From NCBI RefSeq assembly GCF_028368995.1, contig NZ_JAQNDL010000002.1, positions 1 through 64,000 on the forward strand: a stretch of DNA of 64,000 nucleotides. The letters run 5' to 3'. The notes under the pieces were generated by a model that worked only from the letters and a program-made list of their open reading frames with translations, did no database searches and had not been told where the DNA came from. This document shows, in pieces, positions 16,493 through 29,757 of this stretch (position 1 is the first letter of the stretch; the number at the start of each line of letters is the position of its first letter). Origin of the DNA: Nannocystis bainbridge (lineage in GTDB: Bacteria > Myxococcota_A > Polyangia > Nannocystales > Nannocystaceae). The translations under genes and the position numbers were made by a program.

Positions 16493-17578
16493 TCAGGGGC
16501 GACGGCGCGGGCGCAGCAGGGGCAGGAGCACCAGCAGCCACGCGGGACCCTGCGGGGCGCCGCGGCAGCCGCAGCCCTCGCCCTCGCCCGACGCTTCGGG
16601 CTCGCCGGTCTCCGACGCGGTCGCGCCGCTCGTCGAGAGGTCGACGCCGGTCTCGCCGGAGCTGCCGGTCTCGTCGCCAGAGCTGCTCGAGGTCGGGGCG
16701 CCGTCGCTGTCCGATTCATCGGGGGCGGTCGTGCTGCCGCCCGTCGTCTCGCCCGGATCGCCGGTGGTCGGGGCCATCGGCTCGGGGCAGGCGGGGTTGG
16801 CATCGCCGACGCCGCACTGGTGCTCGTCGAGCAGCCACACCTCGTCGCCGGTGCCCTGGACCAGGATCGGGCGCGCGGCCACGGGCGTGCCCTCGGGCAG
16901 GCCGGCGATCGCGTCGGCCGGCATGATCGCGGCCGTGGCGGGGTCGAAGCGCCAGGCGCCGAGGCTGTCGGGGGCGACGAGGCGGCGAAAGCCCTGATCG
17001 ATCAGCCACAGCGGCTCGGTGGTGCCCTCGGCGAGGGCGAGCTGCGGCGGGCCAGCGACGGTGGCGCCGATCGGCGTGCCGGCGATGGCGAGGTCGGCGA
17101 CCTTCATCAGATCGAAGTAGGTCGAGAAGTGCCACTGGTCGAGGATCGACGGGCCAGCGATGTGGCGCTTGACGTTGCCGACGACCGGCAGCGGCGGGCA
17201 GGTGTAGACGGCCGGCGAGCCCGACAGCTCGAGGTTGGGATCGCCGTTGGTGTCGATGCCGTAGGCGTGCACGGCGTGCGGCTGGCCGTCGAGGCGGCTC
17301 AGCGGGAGGGCGCCGCGGAAGCCGTGCTGGCACTGCTCGCCGCGACAGCCGCCGTCGAGCGGACGATTGGCGGTGAGGGGCACGCCGGTCGCCGCCGGAT
17401 CGCCGGCCGGACCGTCGAAGTAGAGGTGGACGTCGATCGTGGTCGGCGGGGTGTCGGGATCCTGGGCCCAGCCGGACACGCCGCTGCAGTCGGCCGTGAC
17501 GACGCCGACCGGGCCGGCGGCGCTCACGGCGGTCGGCGCGAGGGCGATGAGCCCGAGGACCAGGGCGGACCGGGTCAT
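16493..17578 (-). CDS. Secreted MYXO-CTERM protein with RHI-repeat module
   Basis: A 361-residue protein: signal peptide (SALVLGLIALAPTAVSA), a module beginning SGWAQDPDTPPTTIDVHLYFDGPAGDPA, then repeated RHI/RR-x-x-x-P-x-x-x-x-x-W-x-F segments (VKRHIAGPSILDQWHF; FRRLVAPDSLGAWRF), a Thr/Ser/Gly/Glu-rich linker and a MYXO-CTERM tail (GCGCRGAPQG, hydrophobic helix, RPRRRP). The same two modules occur in the M15 peptidase at 33322-34917 but here there is no peptidase domain. Possibly a surface glycan-binding protein (inference). Last gene of a three-gene operon: its GTG at 17587 would overlap the upstream stop by four bases, or ATG 17578 can be used. Confidence 0.8.
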   Translation of the reverse strand: MTRSALVLGLIALAPTAVSAAGPVGVVTADCSGVSGWAQDPDTPPTTIDVHLYFDGPAGDPAATGVPLTANRPLDGGCRGEQCQHGFRGALPLSRLDGQPHAVHAYGIDTNGDPNLELSGSPAVYTCPPLPVVGNVKRHIAGPSILDQWHFSTYFDLMKVADLAIAGTPIGATVAGPPQLALAEGTTEPLWLIDQGFRRLVAPDSLGAWRFDPATAAIMPADAIAGLPEGTPVAARPILVQGTGDEVWLLDEHQCGVGDANPACPEPMAPTTGDPGETTGGSTTAPDESDSDGAPTSSSSGDETGSSGETGVDLSTSGATASETGEPEASGEGEGCGCRGAPQGPAWLLVLLPLLRPRRRP

Positions 17579-17583
17579 CGCGC

Positions 17584-18924
17584 TCACAGGACGACGCCGT
17601 CGATCGGCGCGGTGCCGTCGTCGCCGAACACGGCCCCGTCGAAGCCGAAGCTGCCCTCGACCTCGTAGGCGTCGAGCAGGCTGACGTGGAGGTCGGTCAG
17701 CGGCGGCTGGGCGTCGAGCGGGAAGGCGAGCTTGCGGTTGCCGGTGGCGATCACGCCGGTGCCGCCGAACAACATCGGGCAGTTGTGGCCGTGATCGTGG
17801 CCGTTGCCCTCGCCCATGCTGGCGATGGCGAGCACGATCGTCTCGTCGAGCAGGGTGGCGCCGGTGGTGCCGGGGGTGTCGCGCAAGAGGCCGAGCAAGG
17901 CCCCGAGCTGCTGGTTCTGCCAGGTCTCGACCTTCTCGAGCCGGTCCTTGGCGGCCTGATCGCCGAAGTGCGACAGGGCGTGGTGACCGCCCGGAGCGGC
18001 CAGGAAATCGTGCGAGCGACAGCTGAGGCCGAACTCGATCATGAAGCTCATGATGCGGGTCTGGTCGCACAGGAACGCCAGGCGGATCAGCTGATGGAAG
18101 GCGTCGACGCGGCCGGCGTAGTCGAGCCCGGGCACCGGCGGCTGCGGGTCGGCGGAGCACTCGGCGCCGCTGCTGGCGAGGCTGAGCTCGAGGTCGCGGA
18201 GGGCGTCGAAGTAAGCCTCGAGGGTGGTGCGATCGGCGGCGCCGAGCTGCTGCTGGAGGACGCGCGCGTCGTCGCGGACGAAATCGATGACCGATTGCTT
18301 GGTCTGGCGCCGCAGGTCGGCCGGGGGCCCGGTGAGGCCGTCGACGCCGGCGCCGAACAGGCGCTCGAAGGCGGCGCTCGGATCGATGGTGGCGACCAGC
18401 GGCGAGCCGGGGCCGGTCCACGAGATGCTCTGGGTGAAGGCGCAGGAGGAGCCGCCGACGTCGCACGGGCCGGGCTCGCCGGCGCTCCACTGCAGCGACT
18501 TGAAGCGGGTGTCGGGCGCGAGCTGCTGCACGAGCAGCTGATCGAGCGAGACGCCGTTCTGCATGTGGCCGCTGAGGTCGACGATGTGCCGCCCGGTCAT
18601 GATGGTGCCGGTGCCCATGGCGTGGGCGGCCCCGGGGCTGGCGATGGCGGCGTTGTTGGAGAGGTTCTCGAGCGCGAGGGCGCGGTCGGCGAACGGCTGC
18701 AGCGCGGCCGCCTGGGCCGGGTACACGAGCTGGTTGTCGACGAGCTGCGGGACCCACCACTCGGGCCGGTGACCGTTGGGGAAGTAGTAGACGAGCAGGC
18801 GCGGCTTGGGCCCGGCGGCGCGGGCGGTGCCGACTTCGAACAGCTCGAGCGCGGGCAAGACGAGGCTGGCGGAGCCGACCCCGAGCAACCACCGACGACG
18901 CGAGAATCGTTGAGACACGGGCAT
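17584..18924 (-). CDS. DUF1552 protein with Tat-like signal
   Basis: A 446-residue protein of the DUF1552 family. It opens with SRRRWLLGVGSASLVLPALELF, a twin-arginine-type signal. Typical family blocks are present: LLVYYFPNGHRPEWW, NNAAIASPGAAHAMGTGTIMTG, SLDQLLVQQL and, near the end, IASMGEGNGHDHGHNCPMLFGG, which is His/Asp-rich and could bind metal. The biochemical role of DUF1552 is unknown; such proteins are nearly always encoded beside a DUF1592-type partner, as here. The ATG (18924) overlaps the stop of the upstream gene by one base (TGATG), implying translational coupling. Exported, probably to the periplasm or surface. Confidence 0.88.
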   Translation of the reverse strand: MPVSQRFSRRRWLLGVGSASLVLPALELFEVGTARAAGPKPRLLVYYFPNGHRPEWWVPQLVDNQLVYPAQAAALQPFADRALALENLSNNAAIASPGAAHAMGTGTIMTGRHIVDLSGHMQNGVSLDQLLVQQLAPDTRFKSLQWSAGEPGPCDVGGSSCAFTQSISWTGPGSPLVATIDPSAAFERLFGAGVDGLTGPPADLRRQTKQSVIDFVRDDARVLQQQLGAADRTTLEAYFDALRDLELSLASSGAECSADPQPPVPGLDYAGRVDAFHQLIRLAFLCDQTRIMSFMIEFGLSCRSHDFLAAPGGHHALSHFGDQAAKDRLEKVETWQNQQLGALLGLLRDTPGTTGATLLDETIVLAIASMGEGNGHDHGHNCPMLFGGTGVIATGNRKLAFPLDAQPPLTDLHVSLLDAYEVEGSFGFDGAVFGDDGTAPIDGVVL

Positions 18925-21068
18925 CACTTCTCTCCGAGAGCGGCCGGCGAGCGGAAGGCCGGGGTGTGGACGATGGCGTCGATCAGCTCGCCGAGGGTGT
19001 GGTCCTCGACGGTCGCGGCGGTGGCGATCTCGTTGAGGTAGGCGGCGTCGAACAGGGCGAGCGGCCGACCGGCGGCGTAGGTGAACAGCTTGCGGGTGAG
19101 GCAGCCGACGAACACCTCGCTGTCGTTGAACAGGCCGGAGAGCTCGGCGGCGCCCTCGAAGGTGCGCCCGTCAGGCAGCTCGCCGAGGTTGTCGAGGTTG
19201 GGGTCGAAGACGGGCTGGGCGACGCCGTCGTACTCCTCGAGGCCGATGCCGAGGACGTCGAGCAGGGCGTGACAGCCGGCGCACGACGGATCGGAGCGGT
19301 GCTGCTCGAGCGCCTCGCGCACCGAGCCGGCGCCGCCGAGGTCGGGCGGCTCGAACACGAGGCCCGGAGGCGGCGGCGCGACCGGGGTGCACAGCAGCTT
19401 CTCGGACAGCCAGCGGCCGCGGCGGATCGGCGAGGAGTGCTCGGCGTCGGAGGTGGCGGTGAGCCAGGCGCCGAGCGAGAGCAGGCCGCCCCGCTCGCCC
19501 TCGCCGACGGGCACGCGCACGACCTCTGCGGAGCCGACCGGCGGGAGGCCGTAGTGGGTGGCCAGGCGATCGTTGCGGTAGGTGAAGTCGGGGTGGATGA
19601 TGGCGGCGACGGGCAAGCCGTTGGTGAAGAAATCGCCGAAGAACCGCTTGGACTCGGCGGTCATGGCGGCCCGCACGTCGTCGTCGAAGCCGGGGAACTT
19701 GTCGGGGCTGGGGCTGAAGCTCTGGAGGTGCCGCGTCGAAAGCCACTGCTCGGCGAAGCCGTCGAGCAGCGCGGCGGCGCGGGGGTCGTCGAGCATGAAG
19801 GCGACGGCCTCGGACAGGCCCTCGTCGGTGGCGAGCCGGCCCTCGGCGGCCATGGCGAACAGCCGGTCGTCGGGCATCGAGCTCCACAGGAAGTACGAGA
19901 GCCGGCTGGCGAGCACGTAGTCGTCGAGCCAGGCGCCCTCGTCGGCGTCCTCGGTGGTGCGGGCGCGGTAGAAGAACCGCGGCGAGAGCATGACGGCGCG
20001 CATGACCAGGCGCAGCGCCTCGTCGGCGGTCTCGCCCTGCTCGCGCAGGCGGGTGAACAGACCGACGAGCTCGGCCTCCTCGGCGGCGTCGAGCGGGCGC
20101 CGCCAGGCGCGGAAGGCGAACTGCTTGACGATCTGGGCGTAACAGTCGAGGTCGCCCTCGCCCTGCGGCGCGCACACGAACACGCGGTCGTGACCTGGCC
20201 CCGGGGCCAGGTCGAGCGAGCGCACGCCGAGCGTGGCGACGAAGATGTTGTTGAAGGTGTTCTCGGCCGGGAGGTTGACCCAGTTGGTCGGGATGACCTC
20301 GATGGTGTGCACGCCGGGCGCGAGCGAGATCGGCTGCACGTGCTCGGCGGGGATCGCCGGCGTGCCCTGGACCGCGAACACCGGCAGGCTGACGCCGTTG
20401 ACGCGCAGGCGCGCCTCGGCGGCGGGGGCCGGGCCGCCGAGGCCGGCGCCGGCGCGCAGGACGATCTGCGCCTCGGTGGCGGCGGGCACGTGGACCTGGA
20501 CGACGAGCACGTTGCCGGTGAGGGCCCACAAGTCGCCGATCGAGTAGCCGGGGGCCGGGACGGCCAGCTGTGCGCCGGTGAAGCTGGCGGCGAAGGCGGG
20601 GCGATCGGCGAGCGCGTCGGCGATGACGGTGCGCGCGGCGGCGTCGTAGGCGTCGAGCAGGGTGGCCGACATGTGAAGCTGGCCGGCCATGTTGTCGAAG
20701 CCGCTGGCCTCGGGATCGGGGCCGAAGGCGTCGGCCGGGCGCAGCGAGGTGCCCAGCAGGTCGCGCACGGTGTTGTTGTATTCGAGCCGGTTGAGCCGGT
20801 GCAGCGGCTGGGCCGGCTGCTCGGGGCCGTCGTCGCCGCCGGTGGTGTCGTCGGGGCCGCCGGTGCCGGGGCCGTCACTGGTGGCGGCGGCGGTGGCTTC
20901 GCTGCCGCCGCTGGTGCCCGCGGTGGCCTGGGCGGGGCCGTCGTCGCGGTAACAGCCGAGGGTCAGCAGGGCGCCGGTCAGGGCCCCGGCGACCAGGCGG
21001 CGTGAAGATGGGAGCCCCGGCGAACGAGCGCGCGCGGGCCGGGACAGCAGGTCGAGGGGTGCAGACAT
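18924..21068 (-). CDS. DUF1592/DUF1587/DUF1595/DUF1588/DUF1585 lipoprotein
   Basis: A 714-residue lipoprotein (lipobox LLTLGC) with a Gly/Thr/Asp linker. Domains in order: DUF1587 (LNRLEYNNTVRDLLG), a carbohydrate-binding-like beta domain (~160-290, VVQVHVPAATEAQIVLRAG), DUF1595 (FAFRAWRRPLDAAEE), DUF1592 (VMLSPRFFYRAR...YVLASRLSYFLWSSMPDDRLF), DUF1588 (GAWLTATSDAEHSSPIRRG) and DUF1585. A CAGCH motif between DUF1588 and DUF1585 matches a c-type haem attachment site. Myxobacteria and planctomycetes have many of these; the function is unproven, possibly an electron-transfer or polymer-degrading exported complex with DUF1552. First gene of the operon; the start ATG 21068 follows a ~40-base leader with TATGGT upstream. 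Confidence 0.88.
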   Translation of the reverse strand: MSAPLDLLSRPARARSPGLPSSRRLVAGALTGALLTLGCYRDDGPAQATAGTSGGSEATAAATSDGPGTGGPDDTTGGDDGPEQPAQPLHRLNRLEYNNTVRDLLGTSLRPADAFGPDPEASGFDNMAGQLHMSATLLDAYDAAARTVIADALADRPAFAASFTGAQLAVPAPGYSIGDLWALTGNVLVVQVHVPAATEAQIVLRAGAGLGGPAPAAEARLRVNGVSLPVFAVQGTPAIPAEHVQPISLAPGVHTIEVIPTNWVNLPAENTFNNIFVATLGVRSLDLAPGPGHDRVFVCAPQGEGDLDCYAQIVKQFAFRAWRRPLDAAEEAELVGLFTRLREQGETADEALRLVMRAVMLSPRFFYRARTTEDADEGAWLDDYVLASRLSYFLWSSMPDDRLFAMAAEGRLATDEGLSEAVAFMLDDPRAAALLDGFAEQWLSTRHLQSFSPSPDKFPGFDDDVRAAMTAESKRFFGDFFTNGLPVAAIIHPDFTYRNDRLATHYGLPPVGSAEVVRVPVGEGERGGLLSLGAWLTATSDAEHSSPIRRGRWLSEKLLCTPVAPPPPGLVFEPPDLGGAGSVREALEQHRSDPSCAGCHALLDVLGIGLEEYDGVAQPVFDPNLDNLGELPDGRTFEGAAELSGLFNDSEVFVGCLTRKLFTYAAGRPLALFDAAYLNEIATAATVEDHTLGELIDAIVHTPAFRSPAALGEK

Positions 21069-21338
21069 GGGCGGCGGCGAGGCGTGGGAGACGACCAAAC
21101 TCGACCATAGCCAGGCGCGCGACGGCTGAGAAGAGCGAATCGCGGTTCGCTCGATCGGCCGCACATGGAGGTCCGCGGGTGCGGGCGACCTGCGATCTGC
21201 GGGGTCACGCGCGCGGCGACGCGGGCCGAGGCGCGCACGACCTTCGATCTGCGGGGTCACGCGCGCGGCGACGCGGGCCCGAGCGCGATGTGCATCACAC
21301 ACATGTCCCGAGAGACAGGTGTCGAGAATGCGCCCCGC
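21069..21338. repeat. 52-bp tandem direct repeat plus hairpin and palindrome
   Basis: Two near-identical 52-bp copies at 21187-21238 and 21239-21290 (core CGATCTGCGGGGTCACGCGC). Upstream is a 7-bp perfect hairpin GAGCGAA/TTCGCTC (21133-21152). Downstream is CATGTCCCGAGAGACAGG (21302-21319), close to the end of the P-type ATPase gene, where it could terminate transcription. Confidence 0.75.
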
Positions 21339-25781
<4,443 letters not shown>

Positions 25782-25956
25782 GGGCCGCGCAGGCGCGGCG
25801 CGGAGAATTGTCCAGGGCGGCGGCAAGGACCCGAGAGCGCGCGGCAGGGGCCCGCGCCGCCGAACAGGGCCGCCCCGCGCGCGCCAGGCTCGACGGGGCG
25901 CGAGCGAGGCGGGCTCGGCTTGATGCCAGCACGGGCCCGCGCGGTCGGCAGTGATA

Positions 25957-26270
25957 TGGCTCTCGGGACAGGTTCTAAAATAGCAGCGATGGAGATGTCC
26001 CTGGGGACAGGCTATGCGAGGATGGTTCTCACGGTGGCGAGAACGCGGCGGCCGGCAGCGACATGTCCTGCGGGACAGGTGATGTGAAGATGACTCTCAC
26101 GGTGGCGAGATCGCAGCGGCCGGCAGCGACATGTCCTGCGAGACAGGCGATGTGAGGATGGCTTTTACGGGCGCGAGCTCGCGGTTACATGTCCATTGGG
26201 ACAGGCGGTGCGAGGATGGAGCGGTCGCTAGAACGGCAACGACATGGCCTCGTGGACAGGCGACAGGAAT
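25957..26270. repeat. Tandem array of 55-68-bp units, each headed by a palindrome
   Basis: Palindrome heads begin at about 25993, 26061, 26129, 26187 and 26242 (spacings 68, 68, 58, 55), with an earlier one at 25957-25974. Heads read CATGTCC-N4-GGACAGG, for example CATGTCCTGCGGGACAGG. The bodies share TGTGARGATG, CTCACGGTGGCGAGA and GGCCGGCAGCGA. The second and third bodies are nearly identical and later ones are diverged, as in a decaying minisatellite. Confidence 0.85.
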
Positions 26271-26363
26271 GCCGGACCTCCGGCAGCTCGCGGGCTCACG
26301 GCCCGACACCAGGGGACGGTGGCTCGCTCCCATCCTCGACCCGCCGAAGCGTTCGCCGTGGCC

Positions 26364-26392
26364 TTGCGGATTCCGCGTCGTTTGCGGACAAT
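26364..26392 (+). promoter_or_regulatory. Predicted sigma70-type promoter, leaderless arrangement
   Basis: TTGCGG (26364-26369), 17-base spacer, GACAAT (26387-26392), and the GTG start six bases further on, at the expected transcription start. Confidence 0.5.
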
Positions 26393-26398
26393 CTCACC

Positions 26399-27292
26399 GT
26401 GTTTCGCCACCTCTTCGTCGCTTTGGTCGCGCTCTCCGTCGTCGCTTGCGCGGACAATTCCGATCCGCTCGGCAACGTCACGGCCAGCGGTCAGAATCCG
26501 GTCACCGGGCCGCAACCGTCGGGCGGCGGCTCCGGGAATCCGTCCACCGACGATCCCGAGCCCACGGGCGGCGTCACCAGCAGCAGCGGCAGCGAGACCG
26601 ATAGCACCTCCGAGACCTCCGGCACCGGCGGCGGTGAGCCGACCCGCGCCGTCTGCGACGATTATCTCGCGTGCCTTGCCGTGACCCAGCCGGCGAACCT
26701 CCCGGCGGCGCAGATGGGCTTCGGCCCCGACGGCACGTGCTGGGAGGGATCGCAGGAGATGATCGATCAATGCCTCGAGGCCTGCGCGGCCGGCCTGGCC
26801 AGCGGCCACGAGGCCTTCCCGGACCAGCCGAAGTGTTATCCGTGCCAGGAGCACAGCGACTGCCCGGCCGGCGAGCGCTGCGGCGCGCACAAGTGCGGCG
26901 TTCCGGCCTGCGGCGACAGCGTCGTCGACGACGACGAGGTCTGCGACTGGGGCTCGGACAGCTGGTGCTCCGAGAGCTGCCAGGACGGGGACATCAACTG
27001 CAATCCGTTCTCGCACCACGGTTGCCCTGCAGGCATGATCTGCGATCCGGGTGGGGACTTGAACCTCTGCTTCGAGCCGTTCGGGCCGATGGTCGGCGAC
27101 GGCGACATCTGCGACGGCGCCACCTGCGGCCCCGGGCTGGCCTGCGTGCCGGCCAGCTGGACCCAGGGCTGCTCCGGCGCCAACTGCTGCGTCCCCCTCT
27201 GCAACCTCAAGCTGCCCGACGAGTGCACGAACGGCCGCGTCTGCGTCGCCAGCCTCGAATCGACCGAGGTCGGCGCCTGCGAGCTGCCCTGA
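26399..27292 (+). CDS. Cysteine-rich lipoprotein, function unknown
   Basis: A 297-residue lipoprotein: FRHLFVALVALSVVAC signal with lipobox Cys, then a Ser/Thr/Gly/Pro linker to about residue 85, then a cysteine-rich domain with about 30 Cys. Recurrent patterns such as CQEHSDCPAGERCG, CGDSVVDDDEVCDWG, GCPAGMICD and CGPGLACVP are those of myxobacterial cysteine-rich repeat surface proteins, probably disulphide-bonded outside the cell. GTG at 26399 is chosen because it starts the signal peptide and lies six bases after a -10 box. Its role is not known. It stands alone, divergent from the ATPase. Confidence 0.75.
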   Translation: MFRHLFVALVALSVVACADNSDPLGNVTASGQNPVTGPQPSGGGSGNPSTDDPEPTGGVTSSSGSETDSTSETSGTGGGEPTRAVCDDYLACLAVTQPANLPAAQMGFGPDGTCWEGSQEMIDQCLEACAAGLASGHEAFPDQPKCYPCQEHSDCPAGERCGAHKCGVPACGDSVVDDDEVCDWGSDSWCSESCQDGDINCNPFSHHGCPAGMICDPGGDLNLCFEPFGPMVGDGDICDGATCGPGLACVPASWTQGCSGANCCVPLCNLKLPDECTNGRVCVASLESTEVGACELP

Positions 27293-27710
27293 TTCGCGGC
27301 GACGTCGTCGCCCCCCCGGGAGAGCGACGCGATCGTCCGGGAGCGACACCGACGACTCCGTCGCGGTCAGCGGTGCCCGCGGATTCAACCCGTGGGCTCG
27401 CGCTCCGCGACCCGCCGCGCGGCTGACAATCCTCTCGAGGAAATGTCCTCACGGAGTGCGCGCTGCGAGGCGTCGAATGGACGATCGACGCCGGCATGTT
27501 CGCCGCGGCTCGAGCTCGCGCCGAGGTGCGGGAGTGACATGGTCTTCGGGACAGGCCGCGATCGGCGGCGCGCGGAGGCGTCCTGTCCTCGAGGCAAGAG
27601 CATCTTCAAGAGAGAGAAGATGTCCTCGGGGACATGTCGCGGCGCGGCCTGCGGTCCGCGGGTGGGGGTGGGCGGCGACTCGTTGACAGGCCCGTGAGCC
27701 CGCGGAAACA
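27293..27710. other. Intergenic region with palindromes and promoter
   Basis: No gene. Palindrome-family sequences at 27535-27555 (ATGGTC-TTCG-GGACAGG), around 27578 (CTGTCCTCGAGGCAAG) and 27620-27636 (ATGTCC-TCGG-GGACATG). Promoter at 27683-27712. Confidence 0.6.
27620..27636. repeat. Single palindrome
   Basis: ATGTCCTCGGGGACAT, perfect arms; about 75 bases upstream of the malectin/beta-helix gene. Confidence 0.65.
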
Positions 27711-27712
27711 AT
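27683..27712 (+). promoter_or_regulatory. Predicted sigma70-type promoter
   Basis: TTGACA (27683-27688), 18-base spacer, AACAAT (27707-27712). The -10 box overlaps the first ATG (27711), so the true start is more likely the ATG at 27720, giving a leaderless message. Confidence 0.5.
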
Positions 27713-29663
27713 GTTCGTCATGGCGGCGAAGCGAGGGCGAGGGAGCTGGGTGCTGGGGCTCGGGCTGGCGGCGTGTGGCGGCGATCCAGCAGCGACGACG
27801 GACGGGTCGACGACCGGGGAGTCGACGAGCGAGGCTTCGACGACGAGCACGAGCGGTGACGAGTCGACGACCGACGTGACGCCGACGACCGGGACCTCGC
27901 CTTCGACCGCGACCGAGACCGGCACGACGACGGGCACGACGGACGCGACGGCGACGACGGACGACCCCACGGGCGAGACCTCGACCACCGGCGAGCCCGG
28001 CCCCGAGCTCGGGCCGCCGGTGCTGCGGATCAACGTCGGTGGCCCGGCGGTCGGCGAGTTCCTGGCCGACGACGGCGACGACTCGCCGTACCGCTTCAGC
28101 CCCGACACCCAGATCTTCGCCGCCGACGCGGTGGTCGCCGGGCCGAGCGTGCCGGCCGACGTGCCGCTCGAGGTGCTCGCCACCGGGCGGATCGAGCCGC
28201 CGGAGCTGATGGGCGGGACCGGTCAGCTCCGCTACTCCTTGCCGGTCGAGCCGGGGCCGTACCAGCTACGGCTGCATTTCTCGGGGCCGTCGCAGGGCGG
28301 CGGGACGCGGCTCGTGCAGCCGTGGATCGACGGGGTGATGGTCGGTGAGCCGATCGACGTGTCGGCGCTGACGGCCGGCGATACCAGCGGGTCGGTGATC
28401 CTTGCGATCGACGCCGACGACTGGCTCGACGTCGAGCTGGTGCGGGTCCCGGGCAGCGAGATGCCGCTGCTCTCGGCGCTCGAGCTGTTCGGCGACGGCG
28501 GGCTGCGCGACGGGCCGGCGGGCGCGGTCCGCCACGTCACGCCGGCGGGCGGCGGCAGCGGCGACAGCCTCGACGACGCGGCCGGGCTCGGGCAACTGCC
28601 GGCGCTGATCGCCGCGTCGTCGCCGGGCGACGAGGTGTGGATCCACGCCGGCGACTACGAGGTCGGCGGCGAGCTGTTCATCACCAGCGGCGGCACGGCG
28701 GAGGCGCCGATCGTGATCCGCGGGGTCGGGGCCGACTGGCACTCGCCGGGGCGGCCGCGGCTGGTAGGCACGCGGGCGAACCCGTGGACGGCCGAGGGCG
28801 CGGTCGGCGGGACCGTGTTTCGCCTGACGGCCGGGGCCGACCACCTGCAGTTCGTCAACCTCGGGTTCGCCGATCAGGGCAACGGCTGCTGGCGGGTGGC
28901 CGAGCCGATCGCGGGGCTGCGGCTCGACAACATCGTCGCCACCAACGTCCACCGCCTGCTCGAGAATTTCGCCGGCGGCGGCCAGACCGACGCGACGATC
29001 ACCGGCCTGGTGATGAAAGACGTGTCGGTCCGCGGCTACGCCCGCGCGGTGACGCGGCTGCAGTACGAGTCGAACGAGCTGCTGCTCGAGGACGTGTTCG
29101 GCGACTCGGAGGCGCAGCCGTTCGAGTCGTTCTCGACCGGGGTGACGCTGTACCAGTCGGCCCACCACGCGACGCTGCGGCGGGCGGTGATGCTGAACCA
29201 CCACCACCTGGGCGGCGACGGCTACTGGAACGCCGATGGCTTCTCGACCGAGCGGGAGAACCACGCGATCCGGTTCGAGGACACGTTCGCGGCCGGCAAC
29301 ACCGACGGCGGCTACGACCTCAAGTCGTCCGACACGACGCTGCTGCGCGCGGTCGCGGCCGACAACAAGCGCAACTTCCGGCTGTGGGGCCAGATCGCCA
29401 TGAACCAGTGCGTCGGCCTCGACCCTCACAAGCGCGGCGGCTCGGGCACGCAGGCCCAGGTCCACGGCAACCCGCAGGGCGAGTTCACGGTCACCGACTC
29501 TCGCTTCGTCGACGCCGACCCCGACACCATCGTGTTCGACCTCGACGAGGACACGGTCGGCACGGTCGCAGGCGGCTGCGTCGAGCACCACCCGGACGCG
29601 ACCTACCAGACGGTCGAGCCGGCGGCCAGCCTGATGGTCGAGGGCGTGGCCGACGGCTGCTGA
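27711..29663 (+). CDS. Malectin-like plus parallel beta-helix lipoprotein
   Basis: Up to 650 residues. A lipoprotein signal (SWVLGLGLAAC) is followed by a Thr-rich linker (~25-100), a malectin-type sugar-binding domain (~105-260, starting PVLRINVGGPAVGEFLADD and including QLRLHFSG) and a right-handed parallel beta-helix (~290-640) typical of polysaccharide lyases and hydrolases: VIRGVGADWHSPGRP, FVNLGFADQGNG, GYWNADGFSTEREN, NTDGGYDLKSSDTTLLRAVAADN. The NADGFSTE and DGGYDLKS segments are like PL9/PL-type lyase turns. It probably acts on a plant or microbial polysaccharide outside the cell. The ATG at 27711 overlaps the -10 box, so ATG 27720 may be the real start. A 14-bp-period palindrome chain follows the stop. 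Confidence 0.85.
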   Translation: MFVMAAKRGRGSWVLGLGLAACGGDPAATTDGSTTGESTSEASTTSTSGDESTTDVTPTTGTSPSTATETGTTTGTTDATATTDDPTGETSTTGEPGPELGPPVLRINVGGPAVGEFLADDGDDSPYRFSPDTQIFAADAVVAGPSVPADVPLEVLATGRIEPPELMGGTGQLRYSLPVEPGPYQLRLHFSGPSQGGGTRLVQPWIDGVMVGEPIDVSALTAGDTSGSVILAIDADDWLDVELVRVPGSEMPLLSALELFGDGGLRDGPAGAVRHVTPAGGGSGDSLDDAAGLGQLPALIAASSPGDEVWIHAGDYEVGGELFITSGGTAEAPIVIRGVGADWHSPGRPRLVGTRANPWTAEGAVGGTVFRLTAGADHLQFVNLGFADQGNGCWRVAEPIAGLRLDNIVATNVHRLLENFAGGGQTDATITGLVMKDVSVRGYARAVTRLQYESNELLLEDVFGDSEAQPFESFSTGVTLYQSAHHATLRRAVMLNHHHLGGDGYWNADGFSTERENHAIRFEDTFAAGNTDGGYDLKSSDTTLLRAVAADNKRNFRLWGQIAMNQCVGLDPHKRGGSGTQAQVHGNPQGEFTVTDSRFVDADPDTIVFDLDEDTVGTVAGGCVEHHPDATYQTVEPAASLMVEGVADGC

Positions 29664-29679
29664 GGGCGGGTCTTCGGGG

Positions 29680-29753
29680 CATGTCCGCATGGACATGCTC
29701 TCGAGGACATGCTCTCCGGGGCATGGCCTCGGGGACATGCCCGGAAGGACAGG
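29680..29753. repeat. 14-bp-period palindrome chain
   Basis: Units start at 29680, 29694, 29708, 29722, 29736 and 29750, exactly 14 apart: CATGTCCGCATGGA, CATGCTCTCGAGGA, CATGCTCTCCGGGG, CATGGCCTCGGGGA, CATGCCCGGAAGGA, CAGG. The chain fills the gap between two convergent genes, starting 17 bases after one stop and ending five bases before the other. Confidence 0.9.
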
Positions 29754-29757
29754 CGGG

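Larger units (their letters stand above)
25782..26398. other. Divergent intergenic region with palindrome-linked tandem array
   Basis: About 620 bases without a gene. It contains the array at 25957-26270 and the promoter at 26364-26392. The bases next to the ATPase start have no obvious promoter. Confidence 0.65.

Noticed and set aside
29680..29753. p53-type response element (RRRCATGYYY pairs)
   Set aside because: The core GGRCATGYCC matches the eukaryotic p53 consensus, but no p53 exists in bacteria; the likeness comes from a shared simple palindrome.
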